From Caenorhabditis remanei (taxonomy: Eukaryota > Nematoda > Chromadorea > Rhabditida > Rhabditidae), in contig NC_071333.1 of NCBI RefSeq assembly GCF_010183535.1, positions 2,790,001 to 2,854,000 of the forward strand: a stretch of DNA of 64,000 nucleotides, written 5' to 3'. A program made the position numbers and the translations under genes. Of the stretch, positions 46,478 through 57,600 are shown one piece after another. The notes below the pieces were generated by a model, which saw nothing but the letters and a program-made list of their open reading frames with translations, ran no database searches and was not told the DNA's origin. The number at the start of each line of letters is the position of its first letter. The first letter of the stretch is position 1.

Positions 46478-47162
46478 CTCGGGCATTTGGGGGATTTTGA
46501 TGATTCCCGAGGGGGAAACGTATATTAGTGCTCTCCGACGCAAGAACTTTTCGCTGTTTTTTTCCAACGTCTTGCGGATTGGTTGGATGATCTTCCGCGC
46601 ACTCACAATTTTGCACCAAAACGGTTTTGTTCACAAGGATTTGCACTATAAGAATATTTTGGTAAAGCGTGACTGGGCTGGAGTAAGTTTACAATAATTA
46701 TTGTATCTTTCTCTCAACTTTATTTATTTTCAGGACGTCGTCATCACATTCATTGATTGATGCGCTCCAGTCCAGAATTCGGCCCCAACATTCCAGAACG
46801 TGCGTACTCAAGGTTTGATGATTACAAGGCTATGAGATATCTGCTACGGCTAAGTGTCAGAATAAGCCCTGTTTCCAGCGAGGAAGATACAGCCGGTCAG
46901 TCAAAATATGATTTAGTAAGTTCGACGCTTATTAATCAGGTTTATTGCATTTGTTTTATTTCAGGACGCGAATAAATTGGATTATGTTACCGAGGAAAAA
47001 CCTCAATGGACAGATTCTCTCATTACACTTTTTGAAGAGCAGAGTGAGCAAGGCTATAACTACACCCAAATCTCCAAATTTTTCCATGAAACAGTGCCAG
47101 GAACTGAACCAGAGAGTTACATTGAATATTCAGTTGTCAACGACCTTTTGTATATAGACTAA
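46478..47162 (+). pseudogene. Protein kinase-like C-lobe, frameshifted at DFG
   Basis: Exons 46478-46682, 46734-46915 and 46965-47162. Exon 1 contains NVLRIGWMIFRALTILHQNG and FVHKDLHYKNILVKRDW, i.e. the catalytic loop H-x-D-L-x3-N of protein kinases. Exon 2 continues VVITFID and then hits TGA; one base later the frame SSPEFGPNIPERAYSRFDDY resumes, so one base (or four) is missing exactly at the DFG position. Exon 3 is open and ends LLYID-stop. The length of exon 2 (182 nt) is out of phase by one, confirming the lesion. The N-lobe with the ATP-binding Lys is absent. Closest in feel to CK1-like nematode kinases, but I cannot place it firmly. Confidence 0.65.
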
Positions 47163-49128
47163 TTTAATGTCAATTTCTGTTAAGTAGGTATTGATTTTTT
47201 GTTGTATGTGTATAGGTATTTTTCGTCTTTGTGATTTGTGAATATGATCATATTTTCCAATTTTGGAGCATATCATATTATTTGATCACACATTTTTTAT
47301 AACATTAATCTTACCAGTTTTTAATATTCCTCCTCTTTTTTATGTACAGTAATTTATGAATTCTGAGAAGCTCTGTATAAAATATCTTGTCAAAAGTTCA
47401 ATTCGCTCGAGTTCACAAGTTGAAAACCGGTTTAAATCTAGTTTGGCCTCAAATGTTTATTTCTTATCATAACCTAATTATAAATTCCCCTCACTATACG
47501 AATTTCCTATTTACAAAATTCTCAAAATGTTTGCTAACCTAACAATTATCTCACTATACGATTTTACAAAGTATGCAAACTTATATCATAAACAACTTTC
47601 AATTAATCCCTTCCCCTTCTTCAGGCTCCGCCCTTTTTTCATCAACTATTTAAGCCGCCCATAAGAGAGCGTGAAATACATACTAAACAGAGATGTCTTC
47701 CCGGAACAAGATGTCGACCAATATATATATATATATAATGATTTTTATTGAATTATAATATTCGTTGCACTTTTATTGTGTAAGGAAAGAGACTTGAGGT
47801 GAGTAAGGGGATTCAATAGCCTTCATAAAAATTCATTATATTCAGTCCCTCTCATTTAACTCCATGGTCACTCGGAGCCTATCCCTAGTAAGAACCGAGC
47901 TGAAAATGGCAGTTCTGACAATGTGTATTTGTCTCTTTCATTCTCCTCTACTTGTCTCTTCTCCACAAGAGCTATCTGAAATGTGTCTCGAATTATGTTT
48001 TCTCCGAGTGACTTTTTTATAGATGTAGACAAGGGTGAAAAGTCAGCTAACTTTTATTTATTTTTTTGGGCGGGAAGGAGTTGATTCCCTTTTTTCTTAT
48101 ACCAGGTAAGTTTGAAGAAACAGGATCTCACACAAATGTTTAATTTTCAGATTGTTCCTGACTATATCAGTCTATCTACAAAGCTACATAAAAATCTAGT
48201 TATTCCAGTGAAGTAAGAGTAAACCCATCATTACATCAGGCAGCCTTAAGCGGTCCCTTCATAATAATTAAAAGTCTTCTATATTTTCTGAATTGCTATT
48301 TATTCTGAGCAGGTCATATCTATATTGAATACTCTTAATGTCTATGATGGAACACTTTATATGTAATATAGTACTAATTCTAAGTATTCTCATAAGGTAA
48401 CGTTTAACCCACTCTTCTTAGGCAGACTCCCTGGTCTGCCTCTATGATACTGTGCATTCGTCATTAACTGAATTCAAAGTACACGCTATTATAGAAGATG
48501 GAAGTCCCTAAGGTGTCACCAGATGCATATCACTAGAAGATATGATTGGAATGTCTATCCTATTCGTTTTGTTAGCAACTTTTGATCTGTTGACTGTATG
48601 GAATGGTCATTTTGTGTTGGTAAAGAATATGAAAGGTTGTGACGAACAATTATATTTGATTATTCATAATTATTTCTACAATAAAAGCTTTAATATTCAA
48701 AAAATTGTTTTTTTAATTCTCACTAAAGCAGGTTTTTGGGTCCCTAAGGGAGCGTCTGGCTTGTGATGTGTTCTGAGAAGTGGAAAACAAAGTAAAGTGA
48801 ATGATCAGTTTTAATGAACCTAGTTGGCTCTTGGGAACATCTCGAGTCGTTTCGACTTTAAAAGTACATTGAGATTAGTGGAAATCATCAGATAGCATTT
48901 GTACTTTTGTTAGTGCTCAGCTCAGAAACAGAATCTCACTGATTACTCATTCATTAAGAAAAGAAAGATTTTGAGAAAAGAGATGAGATCAAAAGAGCAG
49001 TGAGTCAGATTTCAGAAAAAGATCTTTGGTGGAAGAGTTTTTCCGTGGAGTAGTATCGGACACGATTTTTGCTTAATTCCTCGTTTCCTAGCCACAACAA
49101 GAAATTAAACAAAGTAGACGACGTCAAA
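47163..49128. other. Intergenic; AT dinucleotide run
   Basis: (AT)n at about 47,720-47,738. A 74-codon frame near 48,542 is not supported. No RNA gene recognised. Confidence 0.4.
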
Positions 49129-49272
49129 TTAGAGCGGTGTTCCATTTCCGTCCCCTTGGTGCTTCAGCTCACGATATTTGGAATCTCTGAATACTTGAAA
49201 GCTACTAGGTTTCGGCAAAATAACTCATGTATCCAATTTTTTATTGAACGAGAAAATAATCTTGAATCCCAT
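49129..49272 (-). pseudogene. Decayed copy 2 of the 49-aa gene
   Basis: MGFKIIFSFNKKLDT at the start; the donor GTGAGT of copy 1 has become ATGAGT, and the second exon DSKYRELKHQGDGNGTPL ends early at TAA. The TATA box seen in copy 1 is degraded. Confidence 0.5.
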
Positions 49273-49442
49273 GTCAGCAGTTCCTAACAGAGAAATGGTT
49301 ATTGACAGAGGAGTGTAAAATCAAGGTGAAACGAAACTCTCTTTCATATGAAAGTGTCAAACTTTTTATTTTTCAGATTTAGACAAACGTTAATTCATTA
49401 AACAACTGATACTTTGGTGTAAGTTACTAACCTTCAAACATC

Positions 49443-49527
49443 TAGAGATTCAAAGCATCGTGAGCTGAAGCCCGAATGGGAAGGAGATAGAACACCTCTT
49501 CACTTCTACGCCTTCTCCTTTGTATAA
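49443..49527 (+). pseudogene. Exon-2 copy 3 of the 49-aa gene, opposite strand
   Basis: Reads RDSKHRELKPEWEGDRTPLH then FYAFSFV-stop after a CATCTAG acceptor-like site; inverted relative to copy 2 only 170 bp away. Confidence 0.5.
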
Positions 49528-49706
49528 TATGTACTTGTCTTTTTTAATCAATGAATTCATGCAATATCATAACTTTTTTTCAATTATACAAATTATCAGT
49601 TTTGAAAAACCACAAGAACCCTCCGAATAAATGCGAATGATTCCGAATCGATGTCTCTTTCGATTAGCTCTTCGCGGCGGAGCCAGCGCATCGAAGAGAA
49701 TCAAAC

Positions 49707-50047
49707 TACAGTACTGGCCATAAAGAATGCGACACTTGCAGTTTTTAGTTGAAAATGGTCAATTTTGTGACTGTGGGAAGGTCTCCCTCATAGTCTCATA
49801 ATATTGTTTGTATATGATATGTACAGATCACAAATAGAGCTCCATTCTTGTAGTTGACAACTTTTTCATACGGGCGTATCCTAAGAAGTTATCAATCGTC
49901 AAAGAATTTTTTCGAAAATTTTGCCCTTTTTCAGTGCTAAAAGGAGACATTTTTGAGCTGTTTACATTAACTGCCTTACAAAGTCACAAAGTTGATCATT
50001 TTCAACAAAAAACTGCTAGTGTCGCATTCTTTATGGCCAGTACTGTA
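49707..50047. mobile_element. MITE with 30-bp TIRs (family N)
   Basis: Ends TACAGTACTGGCCATAAAGA and its inverted complement, TIRs continue to about 30 bp (ATGCGACACT). TA-flanked. Interior phrases resemble family M (ACTACAAAAATG-like) but TIRs differ. Confidence 0.8.
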
Positions 50048-50100
50048 TAAGTATCGTAGTTTTCGAAGTTATTAAAAAACGTGGAAAAAATTTATAGAAC

Positions 50101-50265
50101 ATGTTCATCTCGCTAGTGGCAGCAGGGGAATGTGGTCGACGGAGGAGATGGTAGGTCTCCTTCCCAAGAAGAGTGAAGTAGAAGCATCTGGTGTTCTCTT
50201 ATATAGTGTTCCGCTTATCCAGTATTCCAGTTTGCCATTGCTTAATGTTTCGGTAGGTTGGCACC
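50101..50265 (-). mobile_element. BEL/Pao LTR fragment
   Basis: Same orientation and sequence family as part of the LTR at 41790-42366 (shared TATATAGTGTTCCGCTTATC and GTTTCGGTAGGTTGG-like ends). Only about 165 bp of LTR remain. Confidence 0.75.
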
Positions 50266-50275
50266 ATAGTTGTCC

Positions 50276-50420
50276 GGAATCCGGATTCCGGAAATTCCGG
50301 ATTCCGGAATTCCGGGTTTTTTTTGACATTCCGGTTCCGGTTCCGGATTCCGGAAAATTAAAATGTTCATTCCGGTTCCGGATTCCGGATTCCGGTTTTT
50401 CGGAAAATGGCATTCCGTAC
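50276..50420. repeat. ATTCCGG simple repeat
   Basis: Dense short repeats of ATTCCGG/GGATTCCGG and GGTTCCGG in about 145 bp, with palindromic ATTCCGGAAT units. It separates the LTR fragment from an inverted satellite monomer. Confidence 0.85.
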
Positions 50421-50438
50421 AACTATGTTTCCGACCCA

Positions 50439-50700
50439 AAAATTGTTCTTTTTTATATTTTTTTTACAAAACAAAACAAGATCATCAATGTGGCGCTGAA
50501 AAAACTCCAATCATCATTTTTCAAGTTCTGACCTTATCTCGTTTTGATCTCCGTTTGTTTCAGAGGTATCGTCCACAACTCAAGTACTAAAGATAGCCCT
50601 TGAAATTCTCTAGTAAGAGAAACTATTTCAGAAGTAATATTTCAAAAACTGAATTTTCAATCTCAAAAAATTTGAAATTTGAAAATTTTTCCGTCCCAAA
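50439..50700 (-). repeat. Diverged satellite monomer, inverted
   Basis: Complement of the 310-bp satellite unit (contains GACCTTATCTCGTTTTGATC and GATAGCCCTTGAAAT-like phrase), more diverged than any array unit. It lies downstream of the acidic-protein gene, outside the palindrome. Confidence 0.8.
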
Positions 50701-50798
50701 ATTTCTAATTTTTACATAGTTTTCATGCTTAAGATAAGGAAAAACAATTGTATATTCGATAGTTTATTTATTCATAAAATAATTCAATTCAGTACTCT

Positions 50799-51343
50799 TT
50801 ACTCGTCTTCTTCATCGGCATCGTATCCTTCTTCCTCTTCAGAAGAGATCGAGACGTACAATGTCGATTCTTCTTCCATTTCCACTTTCAAATAATGACT
50901 ATCTTCGTCATTCGCATCATATCCATCACTGTTTGAGGACGAACGACTCCCTTCTGACTCCGAATAACTTTCAGACTCCGAGCATGTCTCTTCTTCACTC
51001 TCAAGACTGGAATCGGAAAGAAGATCCGAAGTCTTTTGAGGCAAAACCAAGTTGCTAAAAAACTTGTACGCATCGTCGACGAACATTTTGGTTCCGACCG
51101 ACACTTGAACGAATCTCTGCTGAAAAAAAAGAAAATCTCAAAAACTGAGGAAGTAAAGCTCACGAAACATCTCTCGATACGAGTGGGTGCTCCACGGAGT
51201 ATCGGCGACAAATCCTTAATCTCTACAGTTTTTTTCATCGATTTTGTAGGAGTTGAAGTCTCAATCGGCGAGAAAAATACAATATCTTTCGGTTTTTCAT
51301 CTAAAAATGAGTCGTCTGAGGACAAGGACGAGTAGGATGACAT
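50799..51343 (-). CDS. Acidic Ser-rich protein of unknown function, 166 aa
   Basis: Exon 1 51343-51164 (60 codons, phase 0) and exon 2 51119-50799. The ATG lies 7 bp after GTTTTTCAG, consistent with trans-splicing. The N-terminus is Ser/Asp-rich (MSSYSSLSSDDSFLDEKPKD), a central part is basic/hydrophobic (VEIKDLSPILRGAPTRIERC; VGTKMFVDDAYKFFSNLVL), and the C-terminal 70 residues are a run of Glu/Ser/Asp (SDSSLESEEETCSESESYSE, ending GYDADEEDE). No signal peptide or domain recognised; the acidic tail suggests a nuclear or chaperone-like role, which is inference only. The start of the palindromic satellite arm is only about 55 bp upstream of the ATG. Confidence 0.7.
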
Positions 51344-51689
51344 ATTCACACTGAAAAACATTTGAGAAGTTCACAATAATTTTTAGATGGAAAAGCAGGC
51401 AAAGATAGTGCGAAATTACGAGTCGCAAGCCCCCTTTTCCTATGAAAAAGAAAAAAACTCACCGACTTTGGTCGAATTCAAAATTGGGAATAAAAATATT
51501 CCAGAAATGAAGAGAAAATGACGTTGGATAAAATCGTAGTGCTGTCACGTGTTTATTCATGATTTGTTTCACTTAAAAAAGAAAAACTCAAAAGGGATAG
51601 CTTTTTCAAGTTATTAAAAGAGCAATACACACGACTTCAAAAATAATGTGGACACGCCTTATATGGGTCAAACCTGAAGAATTGAAAAA

Positions 51690-54600
51690 TTGAAATTTTT
51701 CTCAATTTTTTGATTTTTTGAGATTAAAAACTCAGGTTTAGAGATATGGGTTTCAAATTAGTTTCTCTTTTTAGAGCATTTCAAGGGCTATCATCAGAAC
51801 TTGAATTTGAGTCAATACCTCTGAAACAAACGGAGATCAAAACGAGATAAGGTCAGAACTTGAAAAATGATGAAATTTGAAACTGATATTTTTGGAGTTT
51901 TTTCAGCGCCACATTGATGATCGGGTTTTGTTTAGTAAAAAAAATATAAAAAAGAACAATTTTTGGGTCGGAAATATATTTTTTTGAATTTTTGAAAAAT
52001 TGAAATTTTTCTCAATTTTTCGATTTTTTGAGATTAAAAATTCAGGTTTAGAGATATGGGTTTCAAATTACTTTCTTTTTTTAGAGAGTTTCAAGGGCTA
52101 TCATCAGAACTTGAGTTGTTGACGATACCTCTGAAACAAACGGAGATCAAAACGAGATAAGGTCAGAACTTGAAAAATGATGAAATTTGAAACTGACATT
52201 ATTGGAGTTTTTTCAGCGCCACATTGATGATCGGGTTTTGTTTAGTAAAAAAAATATAAAAAAGAACAATTTTTGGGTCGGAAATATATTTTTTTGAATT
52301 TTTGAAAAATTGAAATTTTTCTCAATTTTTCGATTTTTTGAGATTAAAAATTCAGGTTTAGAGATATGGCTTTCAAATTACTTTCTTTTTTTAGAGAGTT
52401 TCAAGGGCTATCATCAGAACTTGAGTTGTTGACGATACCTCTGAAACAAACGGAGATCAAAACGAGATAAGGTCAGAACTTGAAAAATGATGAAATTTGA
52501 AACTGACATTATTAGAGTTTTTTCAGCGCCACAGTGATGATCGGGTTTTGTTTAGTAAAAAAAATATAAAAAAGAACAATTTTTGGGTCGGAAATATATT
52601 TTTTTGAATTTTTGAAAAATTGAAAATTTTCTCACTTTTTCGATTTTTTGAGATTAAAAATTCAGGTTTAGAGATATGGGTTTCAAATTAGTTTCTCTTT
52701 TTAGAGCATTTCAAGGGCTATCATCAGAACTTGAATTTGAGTCGATACCTCTGAAACAAACGGAGATCAAAACGAGATAAGGTCAGTACTTGAAAAATGA
52801 TGAAATTTGAAACTGACATTATTGGAGTTTTTTCAGCGCCACATTGATGATCTTGTTTTGTTTAGTAAAAAAAATATAAAAAAGAACAATTTTTGAGTCG
52901 GAAATATATTTTTTTGAATTTTTGAAAAATTGAAATTTTTCTCAATTTTTCGATTTTTTGAGATTAAAAATTCAGGTTTAGAGATATGGGTTTCAAATTA
53001 CTTTCTCTTTTTAGAGCATTTCAAGGGCTATCATCAGAACTTGAATTTGAGTCGATACCTCTGAAACAAACGGAGATCAAAACGAGATAAGGTCAGAACT
53101 TGAAAAATGATGAAATTTGAAACTGACATTATTGGAGTTTTTTCAGCGCCACATTGATGATCTTGTTTTGTTTAGTAAAAAAAATATAAAAAAGAACAAT
53201 TTTTGAGTCGGAAATATATTTTTTTGAATTTTTGAAAAATTGAAAATTTTCTCAATTTTTCGATTTTTTTGAGATTAAAAATTCAGGTTTAGAGATATGG
53301 GTTTCAAATTACTTTCTTTTTTTAGAGAGTTTCAAGGGCTATGATCAAAACTTGAGTTGTTGACGATACCTCTGAAACAAACGGAGATCAAAACGAGATA
53401 AGGTCAGTACTTGAAAAATGATGAAATTTGAAACTGACATTATTGGAGTTTTTTCAGCGCCTCATTGATGATCGTGTTTTGTTTAGTAAAAAAATATAAA
53501 AAAGAACAATTTTTGGGTCGGAAATATATTTTTTTGAATTTTTGAAAAATTGAAATTTTTCTCAATTTTTCGATTTTTTGAGATTAAAAATTCAGGTTTA
53601 GAGATATGGGTTTCAAATTAGTTTCTCTTTTTAGAGCATTTCAAGGGCTATCATCAGAACTTGAATTTGAGTCGATACCTCTGAAACAAACGGAGATCAA
53701 AACGAGATAAGGTCAGTACTTGAAAAATGATGAAATTTGAAACTGACATTATTGGAGTTTTTTCAGCGCCACATTGATGATCTTGTTTTGTTTAGTAAAA
53801 AAAATATAAAAAAGGACAATTTTTGGGTCGGAAATATATTTTTTTGAATTTTTGAAAAAATGAAAATTTTCTCAATTTTTCGATTTTTTTGGGATTAAAA
53901 ATTCAGGTTTAGAGATATGGGTTTCAAATAAGTTACTCTTTTTAGAGAGTTTCAAGGGCTATCATCAGAACTTGAATTTGAGTCAATACCTCTGAAACAA
54001 ACGGAGATCAAAACGAGATAAGGTCAGAACTTGAAAAATGATGAAATTTGAAACTGACATTATTGGAGTTTTTTCAGCGCCTCATTGATGATCGTGTTTT
54101 GTTTAGTAAAAAAAATATATAAAAGAACAATTTTTGGGTCGGAAATATATTTTTTTGAATTTTTGAAAAATTGAAATTTTTCTCAATTTTTCGATTTTTT
54201 GAGATTAAAAATTCAGGTTTAGAGATATGGGTTTCAAATAAGTTACTCTTTTTAGAGAGTTTCAAGGGCTATCATCAGAACTTGAATTTGAGTCAATACC
54301 TCTGAAACAAACGGAGATCAAAACGAGATAAGGTCAGTACTTGAAAAATGATGAAATTTGAAACTGACATTATTGGAGTTTTTTCAGCGCCTCATTGATG
54401 ATCGTGTTTCGTTTAGTAAAAAAAATATAAAAAAGAACAATTTTTGGGTCGGAAATATATTTTTTTGAATTTTTGAAAAATTGAAAATTTTCTCAATTTT
54501 TCGATTTTTTTGGGATTAAAAATTCAGGTTTAGAGATATGGGTTTCAAATAAGTTACTCTTTTTAGAGAGTTTCAAGGGCTATCATCAGAACTTGAATTT

Positions 54601-57600
54601 GAGTCGATACCTCTGAAACAAACGGAGATCAAAACGAGATAAGGTCAGTACTTGAAAAATGATGAAATTTGAAACTGACATTATTGGAGTTTTTTCAGCG
54701 CCACATTGATGATCGGGTTTTGTTTTATTTCAAAAATATAAAAAAGAACAATTTTTGGGTCGGAAATATATTTTTTTGAATTTTTGAAAAATTGAAAATT
54801 TTCTCAATTTTTCGATTTTTTTGGGATTAAAAATTCAGGTTTAGAGATATGGGTTTCAAATAAGTTACTCTTTTTAGAGAGTTTCAAGGGCTATCATCAG
54901 AACTTGAATTTGAGTCGATACCTCTGAAACAAACGGAGATCAAAACGAGATAAGGTCAGTACTTGAAAAATGATGAAATTTGAAACTGACATTATTGGAG
55001 TTTTTTCAGCGCCACATTGATGATCGGGTTTTGTTTTATTTCAAAAATATAAAAAAGAACAATTTTTGGGTCGGAAATATATTTTTTTGAATTTTTGAAA
55101 AATTGAAAATTTTCTCAATTTTTCGATTTTTTGAGATTAAAAATTCAGGTTTAGAGATATGGGTTTTAAATTAGTTTCTCTTTTTAGAGCATTTCAAGGG
55201 CTATCATCAGAACTTGAATTTGAGTCGATACCTCTGAAACAAACGGAGATCAAAACGAGATAAGGTCAGTACTTGAAAAATGATGAAATTTGAAACTGAC
55301 ATTATTGGAGTTTTTTCAGCGCCACATTGATGATCGGGTTTTGTTTGATTTCAAAAATATAAAAAAGAACAATTTTTGGGTCGGAAATATATTTTTTTGA
55401 ATTTTTGAAAAATTGAAAATTTTCTCACTTTTTCGATTTTTTGAGATTAAAAATTCAGGTTTAAAGATATGGGTTTCAAATTAGTTTCTCTTTTTAGAGC
55501 ATTTCAAGGGCTATCATCAGAACTTGAATTTGAGTCGATACCTCTGAAACAAACGGAGATCAAAACGAGATAAGGTCAGAACTTGAAAAATGATGAAATT
55601 TGAAACTGACATTATTGGAGTTTTTTCAGCGCCTCATTGATGATCGTGTTTTGTTTAGTAAAAAACATATAAAAAAGAACAATTTTTGGGTCGGAAATAT
55701 ATTTTTTTGAATTTTTGAAAAATTGAAAATTTTCTCAATTTTTCGATTTTTTTGGGATTAAAAATTCAGGTTTAGAGATATGGGTTTCAAATAAGTTACT
55801 CTTTTTAGAGAGTTTCAAGGGCTATCATCAGAACTTGAATTTGAGTCAATACCTCTGAAACAAACGGAGATCAAAACGAGATAAGGTCAGAACTTGAAAA
55901 ATGATGAAATTTGAAACTGATATTATTGGAGTTTTTTCAGCGCCACATTGATGATCATGTTTTGTTTAGTTTAGAAAATATAAAAAAGAACAATTTTTGG
56001 GTCGGAAATATATTTTTTTGAATTATTGAAAAATTGAAAATTTTCTCAATTTTTCGATTTTTTTGGGATTAAAAATTCAGGTTTAGAGATATGGGTTTCA
56101 AATAAGTTACTCTTTTTCGAGAGTTTCAAGGGCTATCATCAGAACTTGAATTTGAGTCGATACCTCTGAAACAAACGGAGATCAAAACGAGATAAGGTCA
56201 GTACTTGAAAAATGATGAAATTTGAAACTGACATTATTGGAGTTTTTTCAGCGCCACATTGATGATCGGGTTTTGTTTGATTTCAAAAATATATAAAAGA
56301 ACAATTTTTGGGTCGGAAATATATTTTTTTGAATTTTTGAAAAATTGAAAATTTTCTCACTTTTTCGATTTTTTGAGATTAAAAATTCAGGTTTAGAGAT
56401 ATGGGTTTTAAATTAGTTTCTCTTTTTAGAGCATTTCAAGGGCTATCATCAGAACTTGAATTTGAGTCGATACCTCTGAAACAAACGGAGATCAAAACGA
56501 GATAAGGTCAGTACTTGAAAAATGATGAAATTTGAAACTGATATTTTTGGAGTTTTTTCAGCGCCACATTGATGATCATGTTTTGTTTAATTTATAAAAT
56601 ATAAAAAAGAACAGTTTTTGGGTCGGAAATATATTTTTTTGAAATTTTGAAAAATTGAAAATTTTCTCACTTTTTCGATTTTTTGGGATTAAAAATTCAG
56701 GTTTAGATATATGGGTTTTAAATTAGTTACTCTTTTTAGAGAGTTTCAAGGGCTATCATCAGAACTTGAATTTGAGTCAATACCTCTGAAACAAACGGAG
56801 ATCAAAACGAGATAAGGTCAGAACTTGAAAAATGATGAAATTTGAAACTGATATTATTGGAGTTTTTTCAGCGCCACATTGATGATCATGTTTTGTTTAG
56901 TTTAGAAAATATAAAAAAGAACAATTTTTGGGTCGGAAATATATTTTTTTGAATTATTGAAAAATTGAAAATTTTCTCAATTTTTCGATTTTTTTGGGAT
57001 TAAAAATTCAGGTTTAGAGATATGGGTTTCAAATAAGTTACTCTTTTTCGAGAGTTTCAAGGGCTATCATCAGAACTTGAATTTGAGTCGATACCTCTGA
57101 AACAAACGGAGATCAAAACGAGATAAGGTCAGAACTTGAAAAATGATGAAATTTGAAACTGACATTATTGGAGTTTTTTCAGCGCCTCATTGATGATCGT
57201 GTTTTGTTTAGTAAAAAACATATAAAAAAGAACAATTTTTGGGTCGGAAATATATTTTTTTGAATTTTTGAAAAATTGAAAATTTTCTCAATTTTTCGAT
57301 TTTTTTGGGATTAAAAATTCAGGTTTAGAGATATGGGTTTCAAATAAGTTACTCTTTTTAGAGAGTTTCAAGGGCTATCATCAGAACTTGAATTTGAGTC
57401 AATACCTCTGAAACAAACGGAGATCAAAACGAGATAAGGTCAGAACTTGAAAAATGATGAAATTTGAAACTGATATTATTGGAGTTTTTTCAGCGCCACA
57501 TTGATGATCATGTTTTGTTTAGTTTAGAAAATATAAAAAAGAACAATTTTTGGGTCGGAAATATATTTTTTTGAATTATTGAAAAATTGAAAATTTTCTC

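Noticed and set aside
54074..54265. Minus-strand frame inside the satellite
   Set aside because: Lies within one AT-rich monomer; no equivalent in most other monomers.
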